Positions 11,804-23,419 of a stretch of DNA of 64,000 bases are shown one piece after another. The stretch's first letter is position 1. The number at the start of each line of letters is the position of its first letter. Location of the stretch: NCBI RefSeq assembly GCF_037975245.1, contig NC_092579.1, positions 3,806,001-3,870,000 on the forward strand. The letters are read 5' to 3'. The position numbers were made by a program, and so were the translations under genes. The notes under the pieces were generated by a model. That model was not told the origin of the DNA, searched no databases, and saw nothing but the letters and a program-made list of their open reading frames with translations. The stretch is from Apostichopus japonicus. Taxonomy: Eukaryota; Echinodermata; Holothuroidea; Aspidochirotida; Stichopodidae.

Positions 11804-12361
11804 AAAACAATGGCAGACTTCATTTTTATTGGTTGAAATATACTCACTTCTTCAAAAGCATTATCATTGGACATAAAAAGCAACTTTAAAATTTCATCGT
11901 TTGTAAGAAAAGTATATGACCAAACACCTTTAAATAATCTTTTCACACACTTTGGAACTGAAGGTTTATGTAATGAAACTACATCCATATATTTTTATTG
12001 AGATTGAAACATGTTATAAACTTGTCAGTTCTGACCTCAATTAAATTATTCAATAAATAATTGAATAGAATATTCACTCCATTATTAAAACAGGACAATA
12101 CCAAAACAAATACAATATATTGCAACATTGCAATAGCCTCAAAATTGAAATAGTTCTTCTGCTTAATATATTTTTAAATAGATAAAGAAATTATTAAAGT
12201 TGTTCACAACTGACATAGCTCTATATAAAGTATTAAAAAAAACTCTAATCATTTCCATCTTTGCTGAAACTATAAAACCGTAATGGTTTGAAGTGAGTAA
12301 ATTGCAAAAGATTCCACCAAATGTTAATGTAAATCACTGTGGCACAGTCACTTATGGAAAG

Positions 12362-12736
12362 CTTGAATGCATTGAAGACTCGCCCCAAACAGCGTGCCGG
12401 GCTCTGAAAAAGTTAACTTTCCGTTGCTTGCAAATGAAGTTTTCTGCTAGTCGCTACAAAATGCAGACAGTAATGAAATGTGATACCTTGTTATCTTTAG
12501 CTGGACCTGAGATGTCCATCCCTGTATCGTTTGTACACCGTGCTGTGGGTATTGACCGCAGCTGTATACATGTACTGACTGTACTAGTGTCTAATTACCA
12601 AAGGTAGCAATTAAGCTGTGTGCGTATTTTCTGGGATCGATGGTGGTGTCTAACACTTTGGTTACACCTCATTCGAAACTAGGTCAGATTACCGGCATTA
12701 GACGTTTCATTTGCACGAGTCTTCACACCTTTTAAT
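12362..12736 (+). repeat. dispersed ~370-bp repeat, copy 2
   Basis: Same repeat as 808-1172 but on the plus strand. The 104-codon open frame from 12293 runs through it. A shared open frame in two diverged copies is weak evidence for past coding, and no domain is recognised. Confidence 0.7.
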
Positions 12737-13925
12737 ATGTTAAAGGGTGACTTTACCGAGAAGTGTAAGCCTTGATATGTCAAAGTTCAAAGGAAAACAA
12801 GAGCACTTTCAGTGTTGGTTTATGTTTCTACAGCTATTGCTGTTTCAAACTATTAGAGCTTCTGGAATACTCCTTTAAGGCTAAATTGATGAAGATTCCA
12901 ACTCCTCAGTGCAAGCCTAATTGTAAATATTAATCCATATTGTCATGCATATTCATAAGTTTACAGAATTTCACCAAAACTGTCCTTTAAACTTCATATG
13001 AACAAAAAGAGCTCCCTTGGGTGACATTTCAAACACCATATCTGCTTGACCAGTTTGTTATGCATCGTATACATGTTATTTAAGGCAATACAAGTCTTAT
13101 ATATTTCCTGTTGTGTTGCACATGAGCAAGTAGACTTTAATTTGTGTTGCAGCCATTTTAATTTGGTAAGTCCCAGATATTTAAAGGGGCAAATGTCAAC
13201 AATTAAATTAGGTGTAGAAATACAACTTAGACTGACAACATAAACTTTGTTAACACATTCAAATTAAATTTCATGCCTTACTGTAAGTCACCATGTTTGG
13301 CTTTCGGAGATAGGAAGGGGAAAAAAGGAATAAGGCAGTCCATTCCAACCTTTGAAAGACATAAATGTAGTAAATAAGACTCTTGAGTAGAAATAAGAAA
13401 CCTAAATTGAAACGTTTCTAGGCAAATAAAATAAGAACTATCGCTGAAATTACTTCCTTGACGATGATAACATGTTTAAAAGATCTAAAACCAAAACACA
13501 CTACTCAAAATTTTATCTTTCAATTGCATGATTTTCTGCTAACAATTGAAGACAAGCACATCCCAATTTATGGCCAAGACAGATGTTTCCACCAATTTAT
13601 GGCTGCAGATTCCAAACTATTTTCTCAACTTGGGCTGAAAATCTTTGCTGCAATCAAAGTCACAGAAAGGATTTTCCAGTGGCTAAAGTTGATTGCAAAG
13701 CAAAATGCAGAACCGTTTCTGAACCTTCTAAGGCAAAAATCACATCCTCATAGTATTTTGTTTTGAAAAGATAAAAAACTTGTGAATGCATCTGGCAACA
13801 GTAATATGAATTTCATCAGATTTAACTTCAGTTGAAAAATGCCTTTGTTTTATACTTTGCAGCCCTCTCAAATAGACTTATTGACTTGAGGCTTAATAAT
13901 GCCAAGTAAATCAATACAGTTTCCA
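12737..13925. other. stretch without a supported gene
   Basis: A plus-strand open frame at 13458-13766 (QLHDFLLTIEDKHIPIYGQD in its middle) has a fairly protein-like composition but no recognisable domain or clear splice sites. I leave it as undetermined. The rest shows nothing. Confidence 0.4.
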
Positions 13926-14172
13926 CAGAATCTATTTGGAATGGTACCACTAAAACCATTCACCAGTGAATAATTTTATCCAGTATCGCATCGCAACTCA
14001 ATAAGGTGTGTACAGAATCTCTTGGGAATGGTTTCACTTAAGCCATTCACCAGTGAATAATTTTATGCAGTATCGCATCGCAATTCAATATTAGCTGTCT
14101 ACAGAATCTCTGGGGAATGGCATCACTTAAACCATCCACCAGTGAATAATTTTATCAAGTATCGCATCGCAA
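13926..14172. repeat. tandem repeat, three ~88-bp units
   Basis: Units start at 13926, 14013 and 14102 with CAGAATCT. Each contains CCAGTGAATAATTTTAT and AGTATCGCATCGCAA. Divergence between units is modest, so the array is fairly young. Confidence 0.93.
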
Positions 14173-16380
14173 ATAGTCAAATTGTTACACAAGTCCAAAG
14201 ATGTAGTATAGTAGTATTGGTTTTACATGTGAACCATATAATTTTACATGAGACAAAATTAAGAGTTCCTCATAATTGCCAAACAAATTTTGAACATTAA
14301 ATTATTCCCTATTAACTGAACTGTTTTTTTTAGTATCTGCATATATATATAATAAGCAATGGAATAAGGTGGGGAAAAATTTCAGAAAGGAAAAAAAAAA
14401 TTATTTGCACTATCAAATTAGTTATATACTGAAAATTGCAATTTTGGTGTACACCTAGTTATAACATGACTTGGAAATGAGGCTTACAATAACAATGATA
14501 GATAGATGGTACATGCATATCTTGAATACAGTTTGCTGGTAAGTAGAATTTGAGGAAAAACCCTGTTTTAAATATATACGAATATTGATATAATCATATA
14601 ATAATCATTTAATCATATATATCATTGACACCTTCATTGATAAATGAGCTCTAATACTGTGAGATTAGAACTAAGTAATACTAATTTATGGTTTAATATT
14701 ATTGCATTCGTTTAACAAGAGGGACACTGCATCCCTCCTACCCTCACCATTTGAATAAATTTTTAATTTTACAGAGTACTACGTAGCTTTTCCCAACAAG
14801 TTTGTGGGGCTAATATGCAGCCATCGATCATATCTGTGTATTGAATACGATTATATCACGCAAGATTCTAACATAGTCATGTATAGTGATACAAACCACT
14901 TGTTAGTTTGCATATTGTAAAAACGTTGATAATCTTGAAGGTCACAGAGACCTTGAGTTTACCACTGCGACAATATATTTTGATTGTAAAATGGGAAGAT
15001 CCTGATTAATTGAGAGGTATGGTTACCCTGTGCTAAATGAAAATAAGTCCTACAATCAGCCGTGAAACAAAAGACAGAAAATTTATCGAACTTTGCGAAC
15101 CATGCAAAATAAAAATGTTAACAGATGATTCTCAAATGGAAAGTCCTTTTAGGAGTCCAAAGTCGGTCAGGTCCTTCATTTGTTTAGTTACATATATTAT
15201 ATAATCAAACAAAAGAAGGTTTAATTAGTAATTAGTACTTCAGTTTGGAGAATACAACCTTATAAATTTAATTCTCATTATCACCAGGCATTTGAGGAAT
15301 CAAATTGATTTTTGTTTACTGGAGCTAAAGCTGAAGGAAGAGACAGTACCATGATTGGGTTGGGGTTTTCATGAGATGGCTATGGCAAGCCAAATGAGCA
15401 GAAAAAAACCCATTTAGGCATACACTGATAAACCTGGATTATAAAATGCAAAATAAGTATTAAGAACTGTTAAAATTCAATTATCACAGATAATCCTTGA
15501 TTATCCATTAGTAATCCAGGTTTCTTGTGACTAATCCTGTTTAACAAATGAAAATCTTGGTTTGCCATGGGATAAAAGTGGATTATCCACTATTTTTGTG
15601 AACCTAGCCTTGGAAAGATGTTAAAGGCTATCTACATTTGACTACCATTCAATGGTATTGTTATTGCTGCTTACAATTTCTTCCTAATGCTGTCCCCCCC
15701 CCCCTCCCCCATAACTATAGTCTGTATTCATACACCTATATACAGTATTTTTTGTAATATTGGCATCTGATAGGCCAACCACTTTCAGTTTAAGCCCTCT
15801 TAATTAACCTTCCAGGATCCACATCAGTCATACAATTCTTGGTAATGACTAATACACCACTCTATCAATTGTCTTTGTTCACCCGTGTGTTACCACTGTC
15901 GATCTCGAGATCATTGTGAACACATGCCGTAGACTGTTTCCGGTTTGTTGAAGTTTCCCTTTTGATTGTATCAGGAAGATTTTCTATAAGAAGTTTACTT
16001 GAGTTTAATCATTTAAGGACAAGGAACAGGGTTAGGAACTTTTCCCCTTATTCAGAATTTCCCACCTGTGAATACATATGTATGTATCTAAAGACAAACT
16101 TTGTAATTAGTCACTCTCTTTCTGATGTCTCAGTGTCAGTTTGTGATGTAACATATTGCTGCAGCTGCCTAGGACTTTTCTTGTTTTTGTTTCTATGGTA
16201 ATTAATACCCTGAGCTGCTATTGGTTTATTTTCTGCAAACAGTAAGCTTGTGAGCTAATACATTGCTGATGCCACTGTAACAACTGCTTGCATTCAATCT
16301 CTATGCAATCAGGAAGATGGCATGGAGATGAATGCTGGCGCAGCTAAATTAACTTAAAAATATACAAATAAACAAACGAA
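14173..16380. other. gene-poor stretch with a GGATTA/TAATCC cluster
   Basis: No gene is supported. At 15424-15590 there are at least five GGATTA or TAATCC hexamers in about 160 bp, the core site of Otx/bicoid-type homeodomains. The open frame at 15962-16201 has no domain. Confidence 0.4.
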
Positions 16381-16388
16381 ACGTTAGC

Positions 16389-16394
16389 TTTATT
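16389..16394 (-). terminator. poly-A signal overlapping a stop codon
   Basis: On the minus strand the last codons CCT GAA TAA AGC of the PPSY membrane protein contain AATAAA, so the stop lies inside a canonical poly-A signal. No better signal was seen in the next 70 bp. If it is used, the 3' UTR would be only about 10-30 bases long. Confidence 0.4.
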
Positions 16395-16666
16395 CAGGAG
16401 GTTGTTCCTGTTGTGGCGGTTCCCCTTGTTGATGTGGTAGTTGTTGTTGCACTCCCTGTTCTTGTTGTTGTGGCTGTTGTGGCGGTTCCACTTGGTGATG
16501 TTGTTGTTGTTGCACTCCCTGTTGCTGTTCTTGTCGTTGTTGTGGCTGCATATCATTGACTGTATAAACTATATCCTTAGGTTGACCGTACAGCTTTATA
16601 ACTTCATCGTAAGATGGTGGTAGATCGCTTGGACATGCGTGTGTGTATCCAGGTGGAAAGAGTGTT
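16390..16666 (-). CDS. exon 2 of PPSY membrane protein: WW-binding, Gln-rich tail
   Basis: Minus-strand acceptor TTTGTCCTGTAG. The exon enters in phase 2, exactly matching exon 1 (AG|A gives Arg). It encodes TLFPPGYTHACPSDLPPSYD, a PPxY motif of the kind bound by WW domains of Nedd4-family ubiquitin ligases, then EVIKLYGQP. It ends in a tail of about 55 residues made mostly of Gln, Pro, Glu and His, with two near copies of a PPQQ-containing block. The stop is a TAA at 16390-16392. The tail is intrinsically disordered and repeat-prone, and plus-strand open frames across it are shadows. Confidence 0.85.
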
Positions 16667-17435
16667 CTACAGGACAAAAAAACACATGGAAAAAAAAGAG
16701 AGAAAAAAAAAAATCCATTTGAACATAAGCCAGGCTTGTTTCAACAAATAAATGTAATCAGAAAATTTCAATAAAACAATCCAATTTTAGTTTGTGACAT
16801 CATCAGTTTTGTCAGTCTCCTGGTTGCTATGCTGTTTTGCATGGTTGCTAAGCTTGAGTCCATTGGATTACATAGTGTTGTGCAACTGATCGGTGCTCCA
16901 GTGAAAGCAGCCATGAAGAGAAGGAAAAAGGTTACCATTTACCAAAGCCCAGTAAATTCTTAAATCCCCATCCCATTTTTACTTTGAAGCAATATGCACA
17001 AGACATATATATAGCTGACAAATATCTTAGATTCGGGTATGAAATCAAACAAAAAGACACAGTTGCTTTGAAAACTCTTGGACATTAGCAGAGGCACTTT
17101 TGGACAGACTCCTGTCAGAAAGTTCTTCTCACAAAATGGTGAATAATTACAAAACCAAGGATTTGAATTTGCTATATTTTGGCTGTCTACACTGTCATCA
17201 TCATCACCAAAGTATATACTTAAATTGTGAATACTGCAATATTTTGGCAATGAGAAGTTTTGGAGTCCTTTCGAAAAGTTCTCTTTTGACAATTTGAGCT
17301 CATAATACAGTACTAGAATTTCATAACATTATTACTGACATGATAGATTAACCAAAATTGAACTGAACTGATGCAACCCAAGAAGTTCCAATTGTAGTCC
17401 ATGGATAGTATAACATGATAAATCTGCACACTCAC

Positions 17436-17935
17436 CTGTTTTCTGCACTGCTCAAAACTTCATTATCATTCCTGCTGAATATATGATTTACACTGCTAGG
17501 AGGGACTGAATTTGCTTCAGGAAATACATGGCTAATGTCCGCTGCACTCAACTGGTTACTGCCCAGATCGCCATTTCTTTGGCCTGCAGCCTGCTGTTCA
17601 GTACCTCTCATTGATAATCTATTGAATTGTTCCGCATTTTGTCGGAGGGCATTTTTCCTGGACTGCCATTTTGAAAATTTGACCCAGCTGACTTTGAGCA
17701 TCAATGGGAAGAGTAAAAACAGGAAAACGACGAAAGATAGAATCAGGTCTCCCCTTCGAAGACATACATAAATAGCCAAAATTATGACGCCATAATAGCC
17801 ACCGCCTGCAAGCAAAATTAGGCCGCACTTTGTCTGGGTTTCCCAAATGTTACACTCCTGGTCTTCACTTCCTGTAGCATTTTGTCGTCGATCACTCACA
17901 GTTGGTTGGTTGTTTGATTGATTGTCTTCCATCAT
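17436..17935 (-). CDS. exon 1 of two-exon gene: two-helix membrane protein with PPSY tail
   Basis: Starts at ATG 17935 (a second ATG follows immediately) and ends at a perfect donor, AACAG|GTGAGT. With 16390-16666 it makes 258 residues in one frame. Residues 1-35 are polar. Two hydrophobic segments follow, CGLILLAGGGYYGVIILAIY and LILSFVVFLFLLFPLMLKV, separated only by VCLRRGD, so they form a tight hairpin. A basic stretch (KFSKWQSRKNALRQ) comes next, then a Ser/Asn-rich linker. Two helices plus PPxY resembles the layout of TMEM139-like and other Nedd4-adaptor membrane proteins, but homology is not shown. The likely role is an endosomal or plasma-membrane protein that recruits a WW-domain ubiquitin ligase. 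A non-ATG extension to 17995 is possible but not favoured. Confidence 0.85.
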
Positions 17936-18164
17936 TTTGCAATTGTTAGTTCTCAACGATGGGTTTACAGAATATAACGGACTTAGTCCACACAAAATAT
18001 CACTTGTGCCTCCTCAACTGTCAAACTAAACCAGGGTTTCTTCATTTTTTTTGTTATTTTGTGAGAAATCCTATGGATGATCCATAATATACCAACCTTG
18101 TCAGAAGCAAAAAAAAAGGGAAAGAAAAGAGAAGGCAACTGCATATTAATATATTTTTTAAGTA

Positions 18165-18344
18165 AAAGTTGCCCAGGAAAGAACCTGGGCACGAAAACCA
18201 AACTACCGAACGACTGATCCGCTCTTAACCCCAGTTCCCTTGCATCAGGACTGTGATTGAGATCATCGTCAGGTGTGCATCACCATTCCCCTCAAATGGG
18301 AACAAATACTACACATGATCTTAGCCAAAAGGCCGAGAAGTGAT
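18165..18344 (-). mobile_element. U2 snRNA-headed SINE-like element
   Basis: On the minus strand the first 45 bases (18344 down to 18300) match the U2 snRNA 5' end, including CTTCTCGGCCTTTTGGCTAA, with about three differences. The sequence then leaves U2 completely: no branch-point region, Sm site or U2 3' stem-loops. The unrelated body includes CACAGTCCTGATGCAAGGGA. It ends near a hairpin, GCCCAGG-TTCTTTC-CCTGGGC (18172-18195). SINEs with U1/U2-derived heads are known in some vertebrates; this has the same layout. It cannot be a functional U2. Confidence 0.65.
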
Positions 18345-18928
18345 CTGCATAATAATATAATTTAGTAACCTATGTGAACAAGCTATTTTAGAAGCCAAGT
18401 CATATCTTCAGTATCCAAAAAAAATTAACTGAAAATGGTGAACGATGTTAGTGATTTTTACCAATTTCCGGACAGGGTAGCCCAAGGCTAGTAATTTTGG
18501 CACCCAGTGTCCCATCACTATATTTAACTATTCGTAGTTTCTCTTGCCAGATTAAGATATAAATTTCAAAAAATTATATGAGCGATATCTTTATCATTTC
18601 AATGGCATTTGCACACATTCGTTCTCTTTTCACTTGGACTTCAAGCGATCAAGCAATGGAAAGTTCGCCAAACTACTTATTCGTGGAACCCAAACACCTA
18701 TTCGCACAGAAAACTCTGTAGTAAGTGTAAATCATATGCATAGGCCTAGTTCAATTTCTATGGTGTAAATAATGTAAATTGCATAGGCTATGAGGACTTT
18801 ACGTTAATTTCAACATTAAATGCAAGAACATTTGAAGACATTCAACTAAAGCGATCAAATTCCAAGCCATGGTTGACTTAAACATATTTTCACAAGTTGG
18901 TCGGCAAACTAACCGGTAATGTTTTATC

Positions 18929-19067
18929 AAAAAATATCGTGGAGTGAAAATATTTCCATTTCCCCAGATACTTACGATCGCTAACGAAATCGAGTCATAG
19001 TATTATAAATGATTTATATTTAGGCCGATGTCCGTATGGAACGCCATGTTAAATTTATTCAATAACT
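18929..19067 (+). repeat. 139-bp direct repeat, left copy
   Basis: Nearly identical to 27815-27953, with about three to five differences. It begins AAAAAATATCGTGGAGTG and ends TTATTCAATAACT. The two copies bracket 8.7 kb holding both LINEs. Confidence 0.92.
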
Positions 19068-19073
19068 TGAGAG

Positions 19074-19142
19074 ATATCTTTAATTTAATTCGAGATATCT
19101 GCCATTAATTTCCGATATCTTGAATTAAATGAAAGATATCGC
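19074..19142. repeat. ATATC-rich imperfect palindrome
   Basis: GATATCTTTAATTTAATTC at the left pairs with GAATTAAATGAAAGATATC at the right, with further GATATC palindromes between. A cruciform or hairpin of about 20 bp stem is possible. It follows the 139-bp repeat directly. Confidence 0.7.
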
Positions 19143-19383
19143 TTGTTATTCCAGATATTTTCAATTCAATAAAAATTCAATATTCAATTCAATAAAATTA
19201 AAAAAAATCGTCTACGCAATACTCTCCTACAAGAAATAACATTGCAAGAAGGCTTCAACAAAGCAATTTTAGACCTCAGAGAGGAAAATGCCGCATTAAA
19301 TGCTATGTTTAAACTAAATTGGGGGGGGGGGGGGGCGATGAGGTCAGGAATAATTTTGGGTAAGGATTATGTTCCTAGTGGAG

Positions 19384-20378
19384 CACTGGCGGATCCAGAG
19401 CCTTTGTTTGGGAGGGGCCAAAGTGGCATTAGAGTGATATGGGGGAGGGGTCCTTTGGAAAATTTTCTATTGCTCTATGCCCTCAGATGCAATTTGGTGC
19501 GACAAAAGTGTACAATGGTGATGTTAATTTACTTCTAAAAAAAAGGTTTCCCAGGTGTAATTTTCTAAAATATTTATAAAACAAAGTTGGGATCATCTTT
19601 CTCAAGAAATTTTATTTCTCATAGGTTATAAATTTCTTACAACCAGCCTGTAACTTCAAAATGGTGTTAAACTGTAAATCCTCATGCTCATACATTTACA
19701 TAGCTCCCAACTCTTGAGAAGGCAAATGCTGGTCCATGCCACGAATCGCAGTCCTGGGGGAGGGGTATAAGGGGAGGGGGTGTCCCCCTCCTCTTTTGAA
19801 TTTTTGGGGAATCCTGGTGATGCCTACATGTAAAATGGTGGCACTTAGAAAGGCTTTTGTCACCCAAAATTTTCTGAGAATTATGCATTTTTTTGTGTGT
19901 AACATCAATAAATTGAATAGTAGGTGATAATTCATTCTTTCCCGTGGCATGAAAATGTTCGCTGCTCGCCCCAATGAAAAGAAATATAGGCTAATTTGAG
20001 GTTCAAATGATGCTGTAAAGGAGGTTTTATACTCTATTATGCTAAATGCTAAAGAAATGATGGTTGCTAAGTCAAAATTTGATGCAATTTTTTTTTATGT
20101 ATACTTGACAATTACAAAGCGGTTTTTTCGGACGCTTGTGCGGGTCAGCGGGTTTGGGTGTTAGAATGCGGGTCTAATTCCCACGAACTGCGGGTCAGTT
20201 GGGAGCTCTGCATTTAATTTTAAACCAGAAAACGAAAAGGTTTAGACTAGTCTACCACTGCTATTCCTCTCGATTTTTTTAATTTCCAATCATATGATTT
20301 GGTGGATGTTCCGAAACACTTTTTGGCTCACCTTGGGGGGGGGCATGGCCCCCCTTGGCCCCCTTGGATCCGCCAGTG
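19384..20378 (+). mobile_element. non-autonomous hAT element (995 bp) inside the LINE
   Basis: Ends CACTGGCGGATCCA and TTGGATCCGCCAGTG form a 14-bp terminal inverted repeat. The flanking 8-bp target duplication is perfect: TAGTGGAG at 19376-19383 and 20379-20386. No transposase is visible. Removing the element and one duplication copy leaves the host LINE frame open across the join (AGTGG then AGGCGATTATAGG), which confirms the borders. An inner block GGGGAGGGGGTGTCCCCCTC can fold. Confidence 0.95.
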
Positions 20379-20386
20379 TAGTGGAG

Positions 20387-23272
20387 GCGATTATAGGCGT
20401 TTTGAAAGCAAGAAAAGTGATAGTCATAGTTCTAACTTTAGGAGGCATGCTAAGGTACATAGTTTAAGGGATAAGCTGAAGATTGTCTTTACCAATTCTA
20501 GAAGTATTCGTAAAAATTTTGCTGAATTTATTATGCTTCTTAAGGATCTGAAACCGGATGTGTTTGGTATCACCGAATCTTGGTTAAGGGAGGACATTGA
20601 TAGTGCTGAGGTTTCTCACCCGGGATATGTTGTGTATCGTCAGGACAGAAGGGATACTCATAATGGGGTTGGTGGGGGAGTTTTACTGTGTGTTAGGGAT
20701 GACATTGTAAGTGTTGAGAAATCTCAGTTGCAAGGGGCTTTTGTTAATTCTGTCTGGTGCGAGTTGTCCACAAACAACTCCAAGAGGTCCAGGGACGTTA
20801 TCACTGTGGGTGTTGTTTACCGCTCTCCTAACAGCAGCGATGATAATGATGTCGCGCTGTTTGATTCAATTAGAAAGGCTGCTAAAGGTGATGTTGTTAT
20901 AATGGGCGACTTTAATTTTCCTGACATTAATTGGATGGATGGTTCTAGTAGTAAGAAGGGTAGTAATTTTCTAGATGTTGTGCAAGATTGCTTTTTACAT
21001 CAAAATGTTACTTTCCCTACTGGGGGGGGGGGGGATAACATCCTGGATCTTGTTTTGAGTTATAATCCAAGCAATGTTGTTGATTTGACGGGTCTAGGAA
21101 AACTAGGAACTAGTGATCATGATATACTAGCTTTTGATGTTGTTTGCAAAGTCGTAAATTCTGTTAGCAATGAAAAAGTCCCTGATTTTTCGAGATCAGA
21201 TACAGAGGCAATTGAAACTTTACTAAAGGGTACAGATTGGATTAATTTGTTTAGAGATATGAGTGCTTCTCAGTCTTGGATTTGTTTTGCTGATAAATTA
21301 AAGGTCATTATGGAAAATCATGTTCCGTGGAAGAATCGCCGTCGTAAAAGCAGTATGCCTCACTGGATGAATAAGAAAGTTAGATGTGCAATTAGGCAAA
21401 AACGTAGAATGTGGAAGATGCTTAGGAGGACTGAATCTCTTTTGGCCAAGTTTAAAATTCATCAGCTGAAGGTATAATGCTTAGTCTCTGATGCAAAATT
21501 GAATTTCGAAAAAAAAAGCATTTCCCTTAAAATTAAGGATAACCCAAAGGCCTTCTATTCTTATGTCAGGTCAAAGCAGAAAGTTAAAGATGCAATTGTT
21601 TCTCTTAGGGCACCACAGTCTGATGATATAGTTACTGATAGTCAGGATCTTGCAGATCTTTTGAACAACTATTTTGTGTCGGTTTTCACAAGGGAAGATA
21701 CGAGTAGTATTCCAGATTTTCAGGGGGGCAGTGATAGGCCTAAACTGGATACGGTCTTATTTTCGGATGAGGTTGTCTTAAAGGAGCTGCATCGTCTAAA
21801 TGTTTCTAAAGCTTCTGGACCAGATGCAATCCATCCGTATTTGTTGAAGACTTTTGAACACCATTTCTGCGTTCCACTCTCGTTGGTTTTTAGTAAATTT
21901 ATGGATGAAGGTTATGTTCCTAGGGACTGGAGATGTGCTAATATTACCCCACTTTTCAAGAAGGGTGATAAGTCTAAGCCCTGTAATTATAGGCCCGTTA
22001 GTCTCACTAGTGTAGTCTGTAAGGTCATGGAGTCTATTGTTAAAAAGTCTATGGTCTGTCACTTCAGCAGTCAGTCTTTGATCAAAGAGTCTCAACATGG
22101 CTTTTGTCAAAAAAGGTCTTGTCTCACTAATAACCTTGAGTTTATGGAAGATGTAACAAGCTCACTAAATAGGCAGAGGTCTGTAGATGTTGTGTTCCTG
22201 GATTTCCAGAAGGCCTTTGATAAAGTTCCCCACCAGTATCTTTTACTTAGGCTGAAGAGCATGGGTATCATAGGGAATTTACTGTCTTGGATCGGGAATT
22301 GGCTTGGTAATAGGGAACAGAGGGTGGTAATTAAAGGCTGTGCTCCTTCTTGGCAGAACGTTACTAGTGGGGTTCCACAAGGGTCTGTATTAGATCCAAT
22401 TGTTGTTTGTTGCCTATATAAATGACATCGACGGAGATATTTTGTGTACAGCTAAGAAGTTTGCTGATGACACCAAATTGTATTCTGAGGTCTTTTCCAA
22501 AAGCGATTCTGATAAATTTCAAGCGGATTTGGATAAGATTTTTTCCTGGTCTCAGGGGTGGCAAATGCTTTTTAATATTGATAAATGTAAGGTAATGCAC
22601 ATTGGTAGTAGTAACCAAAGGTTTACATACAATCTTAATGGTGTGGAGTTACAGGAGGTCTCTGTTGAAAGAGACCTATAGGGTATCTACATTGACTCAT
22701 CTCTGCAAACTTCTAAACATTGTCTTGAAGCTGCTAAAAGAGGTAATAGGGTTTTAGGTATGATCAAGAGGAACTTCAGTTTTCTGAAAGAGGACATCGT
22801 AGTTAGGCTTTATAAGCAGTTGGTTAGGCCTCATCTGGAGTATGCTGTGCAGGCTTGGAACCCTTATTTTGCTAAGGATAAGGAAGTACTTGAAAAGGTC
22901 CAGAGGAGGGCTACTAGGATGATTAGTTCCTTAAAGAGGGTTCCTTATTATAGGCGGTTACAACTGTTGAATCTCACCACACTGGAGCTTAGGAGGTTAC
23001 ATGGGGACTTGATTCAGGTTTTCAAGATTGTGTATGGTTTCGACAATTTATCCTTTACCGACTTTTTCATGTTTGCTAACAGTAGTTGTTCTAGAGGTCA
23101 TTGTCTAAAACTCCAAAAGTCGCATAGTAGGATTAATATTCGGCATAAATTTTTTTCTAATAGGGTTGTGAATGAGTGGAATGGTTTGCCTGAGAAAGTT
23201 GTACTTGCAAGTAGTGTCAATGGGTTTAAGAATGCTTTGGACAAGCACTTTAAGCATTGTAATCGGGTCTGA
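20387..23272 (+). pseudogene. LINE ORF2: endonuclease and reverse transcriptase, broken
   Basis: The endonuclease part (to 21477) shows TNSRSIRKNFAEF, GITESWL, MGDFNFPDINW and GTSDHD, the catalytic landmarks of APE-type LINE endonucleases. An in-frame TAA at 21475-21477 then breaks the frame. The reverse transcriptase follows with FKKGDKSKPCNYRPVSLTS, FLDFQKAFDKVPH, SGVPQGSVLDP and FADDTKLYSE, so the catalytic FADD is intact. A one-base frameshift lies near 22395 and an in-frame TAG at 22679-22681. The C-terminal part (RPHLEYAVQAWNPYFAKD, ending HFKHCNRV) is typical of CR1/L2-type LINEs. Only a few breaks are present, so the copy is fairly young but dead. Confidence 0.9.
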
Positions 23273-23419
23273 GTGTTTGTGTCTTCAGTTTTTTTCCTCT
23301 CTTTATAGGGTCCTTGATGGGGACTTAAGTGTCCCTCCTGATACTTTTTTTCTACTAAACTAAACTAAACTTAAAGAGACAGTGTAGCTCGCTTGACAAA
23401 AGTACACACCTAGAAGAAA

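Larger units (their letters stand above)
19200..23367 (+). mobile_element. CR1-like non-LTR retrotransposon (LINE), interrupted
   Basis: A LINE with an upstream coiled-coil-like coding piece (19230-19383), an apurinic-type endonuclease and a reverse transcriptase, ending in a short TAAAC tandem (23352-23367) as in CR1/L2-type elements. A 995-bp hAT element interrupts its 5' part. A 5'-truncated copy of its last ~105 bp lies at 29308-29418, so the family has been mobile. The 5' limit is approximate. Confidence 0.85.

Noticed and set aside
12293..12607. 104-codon open frame similar to one at 1026-1253
   Set aside because: Both lie in copies of one dispersed repeat and have no recognisable domain, so similarity is not evidence of coding.
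16441..16623. Leu-rich plus-strand open frame
   Set aside because: Antisense shadow of the Gln-rich tail of the PPSY membrane protein.
18300..18344. Functional U2 snRNA gene
   Set aside because: Only the first 45 bases match; the Sm site, branch-point region and 3' domains are absent.
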